The notes: generated by a model from the letters alone, not told the origin. Positions 44,963 through 54,364 are shown, counted from the first letter of the stretch. The stretch is DNA of 64,000 nucleotides from Lactobacillus kimbladii (GCF_000970755.1 NZ_KQ034007.1:1160037-1224036), one strand, 5' to 3'. Made by a program: numbers and translations.

Positions 44963-46647
44963 TTCTTCTTCCTTTTAAAACTTTTCATCAAATCCTTAGC
45001 ATTTTGCTTAGCTGCTTGTGTTACATCGCTTCCGGCCATCATTTCTGCTATCGCAGTCACTGTTTCCTCTTGAGTTAATGGACCTATTTGGGTGTATGTA
45101 GCACCATCTTCAACTTTTTTTGCTACTAAATATTTTTGATCACTAGCAGCAGCAACTTGTGGTGAGTGTGTTATGGCGATTACTTGCTTATTTTCTCCAA
45201 TTGAGTGCAATTTTTGACCTATTGCTGCTGAGACACGGCCAGAAACCCCAGTATCAATTTCATCAAAAATCATTGTACCTACAGGTTCAACTTTACTGAA
45301 AATTGCTTTTAATGCCAGTATCAGCCGTGATTGCTCACCACCAGATACAATTTTGACTAATGGCATTAATTCCTCACCGGGATTTGGTGCAATTAAAAAT
45401 ACAATATTATCCGTACCTTTGTTGGTGAAAGTTTTTGTTGTCGAAAAATCAATCCTAAAACGAGCTTTTGCCATATATAAATCCGCTAATTCCTGTTTGA
45501 TTTTACTTTCAAGTGTTGCGGCTACTTTTTTCCTCGTCTCATGAAGATTTTGCGCTTCAGTTTTGAGTTTTTCTTCCAGAATATTAAGTTGCTTTTGCAA
45601 CTTTTCTTCATCGAGTCCACCTGTCTGGTATTGACTCAATTCTTTTTGAATTTTGGCATAAAAGGCAAAAACATCTTCTAATGAAGGACCATATTTTTTC
45701 TTCAATGAATTAAGCAAATCTAATCTGTTTGAAACGTATTGAAATCTTTCCTCATCAAAATCCATTTCATCAAGCACATTTGATAATTCACTCCGGGCAT
45801 CACTTAAAGCAAAAACTCCATCATCTATAGTTTTAGCAATATCTTTGAATTTAGCACCATATTCCGTTAACTCGCTGGCTGCACTTTGGGCATTATCCAA
45901 TAAAGTTTCAATGCCATGGTCTTCATCGTCATATAATTGCATTAAATAGTTAGCTGTATCGACAATTTTTTGATAATTATTTAGTTCGTTATATTCTTCT
46001 TCTAGCTGATCGTCTTCATGAGGATCTTGCAGATCAGCTTTGGACAATTCATCATTCTGAAAAGATAATATATCTTGTTTTTGAGCCAGTTCCTGGGCAT
46101 CTTTATGCAAATGATTAATTTGAGAAGTTAATTCTTGCCATTTTTGAAAATTTTCCTGGTAAAGATTAAGTTCCTCTTTAAAATCGACTGGAGCATAATT
46201 ATCAACCAAATCAATTTGCCTATCCTGATCCATCAATATTTGTTGATCATTTTGACCATGAATATCAACCAGAAAATTACCTAATTCTTTTAATACATTA
46301 ATTGTAGTTAATTGTCCATTTATGCGAACAATATTTCTTCCCTTAGCAGCTATTTCCCGGCTGATGATTAATTGCTTATCTGCATCAGGTATACCGTACT
46401 TATCACAAATTGCAGCAATTTTTTTAGATTCATGATCAATATCAAACAAGCCGGTAATAACAGCTTTTTTTTCACCGCTACGGATCATTTCTTTTTGACT
46501 GCGACTTCCCATTAATAATGAAACTGCATCGATAATAATTGATTTACCCGCACCAGTTTCACCTATTAGCACAGTCATATTTTCTTGAAAGCGAACCTTC
46601 AATGCTTTAATAATTGCAAAATTTTTAATATCCAGTTCAACTAACAT
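44959..46647 (-). CDS. recN: DNA repair protein RecN
   Basis: This 562-residue SMC-like ATPase has Walker A GETGAGKSIIIDAV, coiled coils (about 155-370), signature VSGGEQSRLILALK and Walker B TMIFDEIDTGVSG. It acts early at double-strand breaks. No LexA box is seen directly in front, since it is internal to an operon. In many Firmicutes argR/ahrC stands between tlyA and recN; here the gap is only 9 nt and that gene is missing. Confidence 0.96.
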   Translation of the reverse strand: MLVELDIKNFAIIKALKVRFQENMTVLIGETGAGKSIIIDAVSLLMGSRSQKEMIRSGEKKAVITGLFDIDHESKKIAAICDKYGIPDADKQLIISREIAAKGRNIVRINGQLTTINVLKELGNFLVDIHGQNDQQILMDQDRQIDLVDNYAPVDFKEELNLYQENFQKWQELTSQINHLHKDAQELAQKQDILSFQNDELSKADLQDPHEDDQLEEEYNELNNYQKIVDTANYLMQLYDDEDHGIETLLDNAQSAASELTEYGAKFKDIAKTIDDGVFALSDARSELSNVLDEMDFDEERFQYVSNRLDLLNSLKKKYGPSLEDVFAFYAKIQKELSQYQTGGLDEEKLQKQLNILEEKLKTEAQNLHETRKKVAATLESKIKQELADLYMAKARFRIDFSTTKTFTNKGTDNIVFLIAPNPGEELMPLVKIVSGGEQSRLILALKAIFSKVEPVGTMIFDEIDTGVSGRVSAAIGQKLHSIGENKQVIAITHSPQVAAASDQKYLVAKKVEDGATYTQIGPLTQEETVTAIAEMMAGSDVTQAAKQNAKDLMKSFKRKKK

Positions 46648-46656
46648 TTTTTTCTC

Positions 46657-47469
46657 CTAAAGATTGGCAACAGCCTGAGCAACTAAATCTTCTGGGTTCC
46701 CAGACCATATTAATTTACCACCATCTTTTTCGTCTTTTTGTAAATGTATCAAAAACTCAATATTGCCTTTGCCACCTTTTATTGGTGAATAATCAAGGTT
46801 TAAAACGTTAAAGCCATCAGCCCTTGCTTGATCAATGGTATGACTGATAACGGCACAATGGACATCATGATCATGTACTATACCATGTTTACCGACATGT
46901 TCAGGACCAGCTTCAAATTGAGGCTTTATCAGACAAACAGCTTCACATTTATCTTTTAGAATCTGAAACATTGGCGGCATAATTAAATCTAAAGAAATAA
47001 AGGAAACATCAGTCATTGCAAAATCAGGTTGACCGTGAGTAAAATCTTCAGGTTTGCTATAACGAAAATTTTGTTTTTCCATTACTACAACGCGAGGATC
47101 ATCACGCAATTGCCAGGCAAGTTGATTGTAGCCTACATCGAGAGCATATACCATCTTAGCCTTGTTTTGTAAAGCAACATCAGTAAAGCCTCCAGTAGAA
47201 GCGCCTATATCAAGACAAATTTTATTGGTCAAATCAATTTGAAAGGATTTTAAGGCCTTGGCCAGTTTAAAACCACCCCTTGATACGTACTTCTTATCCG
47301 ATTTTTTTACAAAAAACTTTTCATCAACCGGTAAGTTAGTACCGCTTTTATCGATTCTCTGATGATTATGATCTGATACTAAACCTGCCATGATCGCCCG
47401 TTGAGCTTGGGTACGGGAATTAAACATTCCTTGTTTGACTAATAATACATCTGCTCTTTCTTTGACCAT
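46657..47469 (-). CDS. tlyA: TlyA-family rRNA methyltransferase/hemolysin-like protein
   Basis: This 270-residue protein has an N-terminal S4 RNA-binding domain (ERADVLLVKQGMFNSR) and a FtsJ-like methyltransferase domain with CLDIGASTGGFTDVAL, MTDVSFISL and LIKPQFEAGPEHVGKHG. TlyA proteins 2'-O-methylate rRNA in mycobacteria; in Firmicutes (YqxC) the role is less certain. Its ATG overlaps the ispA stop by 1 nt. Confidence 0.93.
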   Translation of the reverse strand: MVKERADVLLVKQGMFNSRTQAQRAIMAGLVSDHNHQRIDKSGTNLPVDEKFFVKKSDKKYVSRGGFKLAKALKSFQIDLTNKICLDIGASTGGFTDVALQNKAKMVYALDVGYNQLAWQLRDDPRVVVMEKQNFRYSKPEDFTHGQPDFAMTDVSFISLDLIMPPMFQILKDKCEAVCLIKPQFEAGPEHVGKHGIVHDHDVHCAVISHTIDQARADGFNVLNLDYSPIKGGKGNIEFLIHLQKDEKDGGKLIWSGNPEDLVAQAVANL

Positions 47470-48335
47470 TATAATACCTTTTTATATAAATCAAGAAATC
47501 CAGCCAAAACAGTTGCATCAATAGATTTTAAGCAATTTTGAGCATCAAGCATTAAGTCAGTCAGCTCTTTACGACTTCTTGAAACACCAAGCAAAGTCAA
47601 AGTATTATTCTTGCCGCTCTCCAAATCTTTATGGGTTTTTTTACCAGCCTCTGCAGAAGTTTCAACCACATCTACTAAATCATCATAAATTTGATATGAT
47701 CTTCCAAAATTTTCAGCAAACTGAATTAGTGTCTTTTTTTGAGAAGAATCAGCATTACCATATTCAACTGCCATTGCGACACAAGCTTTAATTAAGCAAC
47801 CTGTTTTTAACCATTCCATTTTATTAATAAATGCGGAATTGTTTGCAACGCTATCATTATTAGTAGAATCAATATCTAAATATTGTCCACCAACCATGCC
47901 GTTAGGACCAACAGCTTGGGTAATTATTTTAACTAATTTGACTGAATTACTGCCATCAGAAATCCACTCAATACCCATTGGTAATAAAGCATCTCCAGCA
48001 AGAATGGCTTCAGCCTCACCCCATTTTTTGTGACTTGTTAATTTTCCTCTCCGATAATCGTCATTATCCATAGCCGGCAGGTCATCATGAATTAACGAAT
48101 AAGTGTGAATCAGCTCAATTCCACTTGCAATCCTGACTTCTTCCTCATTTATTTTTACTTTTAGTGCGTCAAGCGTTGCCAAAAAAAGTAAGGGACGTAA
48201 CCTTTTGCCTCCAGCCATTACTGAATAAGACATAATCTGACTTATTTTCTTGTCAGAAACTTCGCTTGTTAAATGCCCTTTTAAGTAATCATCTACTATT
48301 GGAGTCCATTTTTCTTTAAATTCTTTAAAATTCAT
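47469..48335 (-). CDS. ispA: Polyprenyl (farnesyl) diphosphate synthase
   Basis: This 288-residue trans-prenyltransferase has the first Asp-rich motif in HDDLPAMDNDDYRRG and the second in IYDDLVDV. It makes farnesyl (or geranylgeranyl) diphosphate for undecaprenyl lipid carriers. The xseA-xseB-ispA-tlyA order is the classic Firmicute one. It begins 12 nt after xseB. Confidence 0.95.
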   Translation of the reverse strand: MNFKEFKEKWTPIVDDYLKGHLTSEVSDKKISQIMSYSVMAGGKRLRPLLFLATLDALKVKINEEEVRIASGIELIHTYSLIHDDLPAMDNDDYRRGKLTSHKKWGEAEAILAGDALLPMGIEWISDGSNSVKLVKIITQAVGPNGMVGGQYLDIDSTNNDSVANNSAFINKMEWLKTGCLIKACVAMAVEYGNADSSQKKTLIQFAENFGRSYQIYDDLVDVVETSAEAGKKTHKDLESGKNNTLTLLGVSRSRKELTDLMLDAQNCLKSIDATVLAGFLDLYKKVL

Positions 48336-48347
48336 GTCAAATCTTCT

Positions 48348-48590
48348 CTACTTTTCTGGGGCAGCAGCATCATTAGGGTCAAGCTTATGCTCTGTTCCAT
48401 CACTATCAATTAATTTAGCTACTGTTTCTTCGGCTTCAGTTAATTTTTTATTTAAATCATTACTTAATTTTTTTCCAGCTTTAAACTGCTCAAGTGCATC
48501 CTCCAAAGGAATATCGCCTTTTTCTAAGTTATTAACAATTGTTTGTAATTCAGTCAATTCCTCTTCAAAATTATTTTTCTTGGTTGCCAT
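48348..48590 (-). CDS. xseB: Exodeoxyribonuclease VII small subunit
   Basis: This 80-residue protein is a two-helix coiled-coil subunit with NNFEEELTELQTIVNNLE, GDIPLEDALEQFKAG. It wraps around the XseA large subunit. It overlaps xseA by 20 nt. Confidence 0.95.
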   Translation of the reverse strand: MATKKNNFEEELTELQTIVNNLEKGDIPLEDALEQFKAGKKLSNDLNKKLTEAEETVAKLIDSDGTEHKLDPNDAAAPEK

Positions 48591-49938
48591 TTTTTTCTCT
48601 CCTTATTGAACTGATAACTGCTGTTGCTAAACCATCTTTAAATTTGATGCTGATTTCATCTTTAACCGCAATTTGACTTACGGAATTGACAGTTTTATTC
48701 TTTTGGTCTTTAACATATGCATATCCTCTTCGTAAAATTCTGTCGGGATCATAATCGTTAAGTTGTTGTTCTGATTGGCCTAAAACATTACGTTTTCCCT
48801 GTAAAAAATGTTCTGTATTAGCAACTAATCTCTGATAATAAAAATCTGTTTGCTGCAAAAAAGACTTGATTTTTTTATTGGGGCTGACTGTAACCAGGCT
48901 TTGTTTTGCCAACTGGTAATTTTGCCTTTTGCGTTCCAATTGCCGCACCATATCATTATGAAGTCTGTCTCGTAAAAGGTCTAAGGTTTGTGCCTGCTCA
49001 TCATATAGTCTTGCAGGTTCTCTCATGATAACAGAATTATTAATGCGACTTAAGGCATCACGACGTACCCTAATTATGTTTTGTATACTGGTAACAAGGC
49101 TGTTTTGCATTTGGCGAATATTTATCAATTCATCTGGTAAATTAGGAGTGGCGTATTCGGCTGCAGCAGTTGGAGTTGCTGCTCTTACATCAGCAACTAA
49201 ATCACATAGTGTAGTGTCAGTTTCATGACCGACAGAAGAAATGACCGGCATTTTCATATCAAATACTTGTCGTACTACGCTTTCCTCATTAAAGGGCCAT
49301 AGATCTTCAAGCGACCCTCCACCTCTACCAATGATCATAACGTCATATTTATCTTTAAACTGAGCTATTTGCTTCATTGACGCTATTAATGAGTCAGCAG
49401 CAGAATCTCCCTGAACTTGAGCTGGAAACAAATCCACTTCTGCATGAGGAAATCTCCTATTAACAGTTACTAGGATATCATGGATTACTGCACCAGAAGC
49501 ACTCGTTACAACAGCAATGTAATCTGGATAATGAGGAAGTGATTTTTTAAATCTCTGATCAAAAACCCCCTCACTAGCCAGCTTTTTTTGCAATTGCTGT
49601 AATTGTTCATATAATGCCCCTAATCCAGCAGGTTCCATAGATTCGGCATAAAATTGGTAAGAGCCCTGTGGCCCATATACGCTAACATAGCCAGTTACAT
49701 ATACTTTCATGCCTTCTTCAGGCTTAAATTTCACTTTATCAAAATATGAACGAAACATGACCACATTTATCTTCGATTTTTCATCTTTTAGTGAAAAATA
49801 CTGATGTGAATTACGCCGATAACGAAAATTAGACAATTCACCTTGAAGAAAAACTTTGTGTAAATAAGGATCGTTTTTAAATTTTTGAGTTATATAGTAA
49901 TTTAAGTCCGAAACTGTTAAGTACTTACTGCTTTCCAT
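48571..49938 (-). CDS. xseA: Exodeoxyribonuclease VII large subunit
   Basis: This 455-residue enzyme has an N-terminal OB domain (YLTVSDLNYYITQKF...GELSNFRYR). The catalytic domain has VTSASGAVIHDIL, IIGRGGGSLEDLWPFNEE and SVGHETDTTLCDLVAD, followed by coiled coils. It degrades single-stranded DNA from both ends. It overlaps the folD stop by 14 nt. Confidence 0.96.
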   Translation of the reverse strand: MESSKYLTVSDLNYYITQKFKNDPYLHKVFLQGELSNFRYRRNSHQYFSLKDEKSKINVVMFRSYFDKVKFKPEEGMKVYVTGYVSVYGPQGSYQFYAESMEPAGLGALYEQLQQLQKKLASEGVFDQRFKKSLPHYPDYIAVVTSASGAVIHDILVTVNRRFPHAEVDLFPAQVQGDSAADSLIASMKQIAQFKDKYDVMIIGRGGGSLEDLWPFNEESVVRQVFDMKMPVISSVGHETDTTLCDLVADVRAATPTAAAEYATPNLPDELINIRQMQNSLVTSIQNIIRVRRDALSRINNSVIMREPARLYDEQAQTLDLLRDRLHNDMVRQLERKRQNYQLAKQSLVTVSPNKKIKSFLQQTDFYYQRLVANTEHFLQGKRNVLGQSEQQLNDYDPDRILRRGYAYVKDQKNKTVNSVSQIAVKDEISIKFKDGLATAVISSIRREKNGNQEK

Positions 49939-50776
49939 TATTTCTCCTCGTCAACTGAACAACTTGTTCCATAAGAGACTCAACCGTAAGAGGACCAATT
50001 CCACCTGGAACCGGAGTTATGAAACTCGCAATTGGAGCAACTTGCTCAAAATCAACGTCTCCAACTGTTTTGCCATTAAATCGACTTATCCCTACATCTA
50101 TAATAACTGCATTTTTCTTAATCATATTCGCCTTTACTAATTTGGGGTGGCCTGTTGCCGAAACTAATATATCAGCTCTCTTGGTATATTCAGCCAAATT
50201 TTTAGTCTTCAAATGTAGAATAGAAACAGTTGCATCCCTTTCAAGCATCAATGCAGCTAAAGGTTTACCCACAATGCTGCTTCTACCTATAATCACTGCA
50301 TTTTTTCCTTTTAAACTAATATGATAGTGATCTAATAAAGCTAAAATACCATGTGCAGTTGCAGGTTCAACAAAATGATCTCCTTGCCATAAGCGACCTA
50401 CATTTGCTGGAGTAAGACAGTCAACGTCCTTATTTGGATCAATAGCAGCTAGTGCCTCATTTAAAATGATTTGTTTCGGTACTGGCAGCTGAATCATAAT
50501 ACCATTGACAGACTTATCATTATTTAGGCGATCAATTAACTCTAACAAATTTTTTTGTGTCACATTAGACGGTAATTGAAACAATTTTTGCTTAATACCA
50601 ATTTGATCTGCTCTTCTTTTTTTAGTTTTTAAGTAGATTTTGCTACTGGGATCATTACCAATATTAATTACGCAAAATTGAGGTTGTATGCCTGCCATCT
50701 TCAAAGTTAAAACTTGTTTTTGAAGAACTTCAGCGCGAATATTAGCTAACTGCTTGCCGTCTAAAAGTTGACCCAT
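49925..50776 (-). CDS. folD: Bifunctional methylenetetrahydrofolate dehydrogenase/cyclohydrolase
   Basis: This 283-residue enzyme makes 10-formyl-THF for purines and fMet. It has the catalytic Lys region YLKTKKRRADQIG, GIMIQLPVPKQI, the NADP-binding GRSSIVGKPLAALM and the C-terminal FITPVPGGIGPLTVE. A terminator ends about 18 nt upstream of its start, directly before the ribosome binding site. Confidence 0.96.
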   Translation of the reverse strand: MGQLLDGKQLANIRAEVLQKQVLTLKMAGIQPQFCVINIGNDPSSKIYLKTKKRRADQIGIKQKLFQLPSNVTQKNLLELIDRLNNDKSVNGIMIQLPVPKQIILNEALAAIDPNKDVDCLTPANVGRLWQGDHFVEPATAHGILALLDHYHISLKGKNAVIIGRSSIVGKPLAALMLERDATVSILHLKTKNLAEYTKRADILVSATGHPKLVKANMIKKNAVIIDVGISRFNGKTVGDVDFEQVAPIASFITPVPGGIGPLTVESLMEQVVQLTRRNNGKQ

Positions 50777-50793
50777 TTTTTATTTCCTTTTCT

Positions 50794-50822
50794 AAAAAAA
50801 TAGTCGGCATAAAGCCGACTAT
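50794..50822 (-). terminator. Terminator between nusB and folD
   Basis: A 9-bp perfect stem ATAGTCGGC/GCCGACTAT with a 5-nt loop is followed on the minus strand by seven T. Little space remains before folD. Confidence 0.9.
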
Positions 50823-50831
50823 AAGTTATTT

Positions 50832-51224
50832 TTAGATAAAATTTGCCAACATACCATTAATAAATGGCTTATCTTTAGGATCAGCAAACTCATCACATAA
50901 GTTCAAAGCTTCATTTACCGCAGCTTTTGGCTCAATTTCCTTACTGTATTTAATTTCATACAAAGCAACTTCCAAAATGGCCAACGAAATTTGATTAATA
51001 CGGTTAATACGCCAGTTCTTTTTTAAATAGCTGGCGAGTTCACCCTTTAATTCATCCCGTTTTTCTATTACGCCTTCAATTAATTCTTTTGAATAGGCAG
51101 AAAGTACTTTTAAATCAAGCATTGCGACAGTTTTAGCTTCAACTTCATTAGCCGTATATTTTAAGTCTTGATTAGACAAATAAACAGCTTGCATTGCGAC
51201 TCTACGACTCTCGTGTTGATTCAT
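50832..51224 (-). CDS. nusB: Transcription antitermination factor NusB
   Basis: This 130-residue all-helical NusB starts NQHESRRVAMQAVYL and ends with AVNEALNLCDEFADPKDKPFINGML. It supports rRNA antitermination with NusE. The ATG at 51224 (AAGGG upstream) is preferred over the GTG/ATG further back. It overlaps the asp23 gene by 23 nt. Confidence 0.95.
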   Translation of the reverse strand: MNQHESRRVAMQAVYLSNQDLKYTANEVEAKTVAMLDLKVLSAYSKELIEGVIEKRDELKGELASYLKKNWRINRINQISLAILEVALYEIKYSKEIEPKAAVNEALNLCDEFADPKDKPFINGMLANFI

Positions 51225-51660
51225 TTTTACCCTTTTCATCTATGTCGGAAAATAGCTGAGAGGTGCCGCTGCCATCTTCATTATCATCATCTGGAAATTC
51301 AAGTCCTGTAACATGCACATTAATTTCACTAAGAGTTAAATCGGTCATCTGTAAAACCTGTTGCTTTAAAGTCTTTTGCAAATTCATTGCTATTTCAGGC
51401 ACATTTTTACCGGCTTCAATACTGACATAAACATCGGCAATCAAGTTATGCTCATCATCAATATTAACAGATACACCTCTGCCACGATCTTCTCTTCCTA
51501 ATACGCGGTTAATTCCGGACTTGACGTCACCGTGCATTTCGGCAACTCCATCTACTTTTTCGGCAGCAATGCCCATAATAACTTCAAGAACACTAGGATC
51601 AATTTCAATTTCTTCGCCGTTATTTTGATCATCTAAGACAATTTTTGAACTATCTGCCAT
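51202..51660 (-). CDS. Asp23/Gls24 family envelope stress response protein (YqhY-like)
   Basis: This 152-residue protein has an Asp23 domain (about 15-115: EVIMGIAAEKVDGVAEMHG, IADVYVSIEAGKNVPEIAM) and an acidic C-terminal tail. The efp-yqhY-nusB order is standard; in Bacillus YqhY affects acetyl-CoA carboxylase balance. It is the second Asp23-family gene in the window (the other is at 32.3 kb). Confidence 0.92.
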   Translation of the reverse strand: MADSSKIVLDDQNNGEEIEIDPSVLEVIMGIAAEKVDGVAEMHGDVKSGINRVLGREDRGRGVSVNIDDEHNLIADVYVSIEAGKNVPEIAMNLQKTLKQQVLQMTDLTLSEINVHVTGLEFPDDDNEDGSGTSQLFSDIDEKGKNESTRES

Positions 51661-51677
51661 TTTTTTACCTCGAAAAA

Positions 51678-52247
51678 TTATTTATTTGCGCGAGATACGT
51701 ATGTACCATCGACCGTATTAATTACTAAAACGTCTCCCTCATTAATAAAGAAAGGTACGTTTACTACAAGGCCTGTTTCCATAGTTGCAGGCTTTCCACC
51801 ACCTGATGAAGTATCACCCTTAATATTAGGCTCCGTTTTGGCAACCGTCAATTCAACAGTATTCGGTAATTGAATTCCTAAGGTTTTACCATCATGCATA
51901 ATGACACTTACATTCATATTTTCCTTCAAGAACTTGGCTTCATCTTTTACTTGTTCGTTAGGAATTGCCAACTGGTCATAAGTGTTAGTATCCATAAAAA
52001 CGTAACTGGCACCATCATTATATAGGTACTGCATAGATTTTGTTTCTATTTCTGCAGTTTCAACTTTTGCAGTAGAGCGGAAAGTATATTCCTGTACAGC
52101 ACCTGTGTTCAAACTCTTTAGCTTTGAGCGAACAAATGCACTGCCCTTACCAGGTTTAACATGTTGAAATTCAACTATACGCCATAAGTCATTATTATAC
52201 TTAATAGTCAAACCATTTTTAAATTCATTTACTGAAATCATTGTCAT
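51678..52247 (-). CDS. efp: Elongation factor P
   Basis: This 189-residue EF-P has three beta-barrel domains. The conserved loop KPGKGSAF places the modifiable Lys at residue 34. The C-terminal domain holds [11 protein letters not shown] and the end [12 protein letters not shown]. It rescues ribosomes stalled at polyproline. GAGGT precedes the first ATG (52247) at normal spacing, so that start is kept. Confidence 0.96.
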   Translation of the reverse strand: MTMISVNEFKNGLTIKYNNDLWRIVEFQHVKPGKGSAFVRSKLKSLNTGAVQEYTFRSTAKVETAEIETKSMQYLYNDGASYVFMDTNTYDQLAIPNEQVKDEAKFLKENMNVSVIMHDGKTLGIQLPNTVELTVAKTEPNIKGDTSSGGGKPATMETGLVVNVPFFINEGDVLVINTVDGTYVSRANK

Positions 52248-52319
52248 ATTGAGTACCTCATCTCCATAATATTATCTTACCAATTAGTAAGCGATTTTAC
52301 TATAATTATTATTTATCTT

Positions 52320-53435
52320 TTATAAAGAAATTAAGTTGTCTTTAGGTAAAGTAGATAGTGTCTCAGGGGTTTGATTATGAATTAAAATATCATCTTCAAT
52401 TCTGACACCACCCTTATTTGGCAAATAAATTCCCGGTTCAACAGTATGAACCATGTTATTAACAAGTTCTTGTTTACCAAAAGGCAAGGCAGGTTGACAT
52501 AATTCATGTATTTCTAATCCGATGCCATGGCCAATGCCATGACCAAAATACTGTCCATATCCTTGCTCTGTAATGTAACTTCTGGCTGCTCGATCAACAT
52601 CAGAACCGTGGTTGCCGGCAACTGCAGCTTTGATGCCCCGTCTTTGCGCTTCGTGGACAATTTCATAAATTTTGTGCATTTCCTGGTCAACTTTGCCAAC
52701 AGCAACAGTTCTGGTAATATCAGCAGCATAGCCATGGTAAAACGCACCAAAATCAATTACAACCATATCGCCATCTTCAATCATTTTATCGCTAGCAACA
52801 CCATGAGCCCATGCAGAACGCACTCCTGAGGCAATAATAGTATCGAAGCTAGGACCATCACCGCCATTAATTTTAAAATAGTAATCTAATTTTGCTCCGA
52901 TTTTTCGTTCAACAGCACCTGGCTTAATCAAAGGCAATATTTCATTAAAGCTATCCATTGAGATATTAATCGCTGTACGCAATGTTTCTAATTCAAGTGC
53001 GTCTTTAACATTACGGACTTGTTCGACTAGTTCCTCGCATATTTCGAAATCGATACCAGGGTTTAATCTTTGCAAGTTTGCAAACTCAACTGCAGAAACG
53101 AATTCACCTTCAATTAAAACTTTTTTTAAATTTGCCTCTTTTAATTGTTTAGAAATTTCAAGGTCTTGACCTTCTTTTTTCATTACCACCCTAATTTCAC
53201 CAGGGGCTTCGGCTTTAATCTGATCGTCAAACCGTGAGTCAGAAAGTAAAATTCGATCTCCTTTTGAAGTTAAAATCAATTGAGCTTCTTCACCAGTAAA
53301 ATTAGTCAGGTAACGATAATTTGCTTGGTTAAAAATTAACAGTCCATCGGCATTACGTTTTTTAATTAGTTCGGTAACCTTATTTATTCGCCTGTTAAGC
53401 AGCGTTATTAGTTCTTCCTTTTCAGTCATACCCAT
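52320..53435 (-). CDS. pepP: M24-family Xaa-Pro aminopeptidase
   Basis: This 371-residue enzyme has an N-terminal creatinase-like domain and a C-terminal pita-bread metallopeptidase domain. Metal ligands lie in VVIDFGAFYHGYAADITRT, FGHGIGHGIGLEIHE, HTVEPGIYL and GGVRIEDD. It removes the first residue before proline, or acts as a dipeptidase (PepQ); the place before efp is the YqhT/PepP one. AGGAG precedes the ATG. Confidence 0.93.
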   Translation of the reverse strand: MGMTEKEELITLLNRRINKVTELIKKRNADGLLIFNQANYRYLTNFTGEEAQLILTSKGDRILLSDSRFDDQIKAEAPGEIRVVMKKEGQDLEISKQLKEANLKKVLIEGEFVSAVEFANLQRLNPGIDFEICEELVEQVRNVKDALELETLRTAINISMDSFNEILPLIKPGAVERKIGAKLDYYFKINGGDGPSFDTIIASGVRSAWAHGVASDKMIEDGDMVVIDFGAFYHGYAADITRTVAVGKVDQEMHKIYEIVHEAQRRGIKAAVAGNHGSDVDRAARSYITEQGYGQYFGHGIGHGIGLEIHELCQPALPFGKQELVNNMVHTVEPGIYLPNKGGVRIEDDILIHNQTPETLSTLPKDNLISL

Positions 53436-53514
53436 AATCTCCTGTATATCAATCTTTACCTTAATTTTAACCCTAAAAAGAGATACATTGCTAACTTATC
53501 TTTACTAAATTAAA

Positions 53515-53548
53515 ACAGAAAAAAGACGAGAAGCATATGCTTTTCGCC
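53515..53548 (-). terminator. rplU-rpmA terminator
   Basis: A GC-rich stem GACGAGAAGC/GCTTTTCGCC (one mismatch, one G-U) is followed on the minus strand by a T-run, about 20 nt after the rpmA stop. Confidence 0.82.
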
Positions 53549-53567
53549 TTCTTGCTTAAGAATTAAA

Positions 53568-53864
53568 TTACTTAGCATCTTCTTCAACCGGAATAACAGA
53601 AACTTGTTTTCTATATTTATCTTTCCGCTCAAATTTTACTACTCCATTTACTAAGGCAAATAAAGTATCGTCTCCACCTTGACCAACATTCTTACCAGGG
53701 TGAATCTTTGTACCACGTTGACGATAAATAATTGAACCAGCATGAATGGTTTGACCATCTGCAGCTTTAGCGCCTAAACGACGTCCAGCTGAATTACGAC
53801 CATTGGCAGTAGAACCTCCACCCTTGTGGTGGGCTAATAATTTAAGATTTAAAATATTCATCAT
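53568..53864 (-). CDS. rpmA: 50S ribosomal protein L27
   Basis: This 98-residue L27 has [20 protein letters not shown] and [15 protein letters not shown]. The N terminus has an extension, [11 protein letters not shown], before HHKGGG. In Firmicutes such an extension (usually LxLQFFA) is cut off by the Prp protease to expose the functional N terminus that reaches the peptidyl transferase centre. The prp gene, usually between rplU and rpmA, is absent here: the genes are 10 nt apart. Confidence 0.96.
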   Translation of the reverse strand: MMNILNLKLLAHHKGGGSTANGRNSAGRRLGAKAADGQTIHAGSIIYRQRGTKIHPGKNVGQGGDDTLFALVNGVVKFERKDKYRKQVSVIPVEEDAK

Positions 53865-53874
53865 TACTTCACCT

Positions 53875-54189
53875 CTAGTTTAATTCAATTTTTTCAACTG
53901 TAACCTTAGTATAAGGTTGACGGTGACCATATTTTGAATGTGAGTGCTTCTTAGGCTTGTACTTGAAAGTAACTACTTTCTTTTCCTTACCTTGCTTTTC
54001 AACTTTAGCAACAACTTTAGCACCTTTAACTAACGGTGTACCAACTTTAACATCTTTGCCATCGGAAGTAAGAACTACTTCATCAAAAGTAACTTCTTTG
54101 CCTTCTGCAGCATCAAGCTTTTCAACAAAAACACTATCGCCTTCAGCAACTTTATATTGCTTGCCACCGGTTTTAATAATTGCGTACAT
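53875..54189 (-). CDS. rplU: 50S ribosomal protein L21
   Basis: This 104-residue L21 starts [19 protein letters not shown] and ends with [23 protein letters not shown]. Length is normal. GGAGGGT precedes the ATG. A 100-nt structured leader and a good promoter lie upstream. It is cotranscribed with rpmA. Confidence 0.97.
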   Translation of the reverse strand: MYAIIKTGGKQYKVAEGDSVFVEKLDAAEGKEVTFDEVVLTSDGKDVKVGTPLVKGAKVVAKVEKQGKEKKVVTFKYKPKKHSHSKYGHRQPYTKVTVEKIELN

Positions 54190-54204
54190 TTACTACCCTC
54201 CAAA

Positions 54205-54297
54205 ATTTACTTAGACTCGCCAATCGAGGTGCTCCGTAAAAGACTTATTACCCCGAAATGTGCGGTTGCAGATGTGGAGGAACCCACAAATACAACT
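54205..54297 (-). promoter_or_regulatory. Candidate ribosomal protein L21 leader
   Basis: The rplU leader can form nested stems GTTG/CAAC and TGTGG/CCACA around a GTTCCT loop near its 5' end, and CTCG/CGAG near the start codon. Known Firmicute L21 leaders sit in this place and probably mediate autoregulation. I have not run the covariance model. Confidence 0.55.
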
Positions 54298-54302
54298 ACT
54301 AC

Positions 54303-54331
54303 ATAATACTACTCTTAAGTCTAGTTGGCAA
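54303..54331 (-). promoter_or_regulatory. rplU-rpmA promoter
   Basis: On the minus strand: -35 TTGCCA, 17-bp spacer, -10 TATTAT. It gives a leader of about 107 nt. Confidence 0.7.
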
Positions 54332-54364
54332 TAAAAAATGCCCTTTTTATTGGGTAAATTGGCA

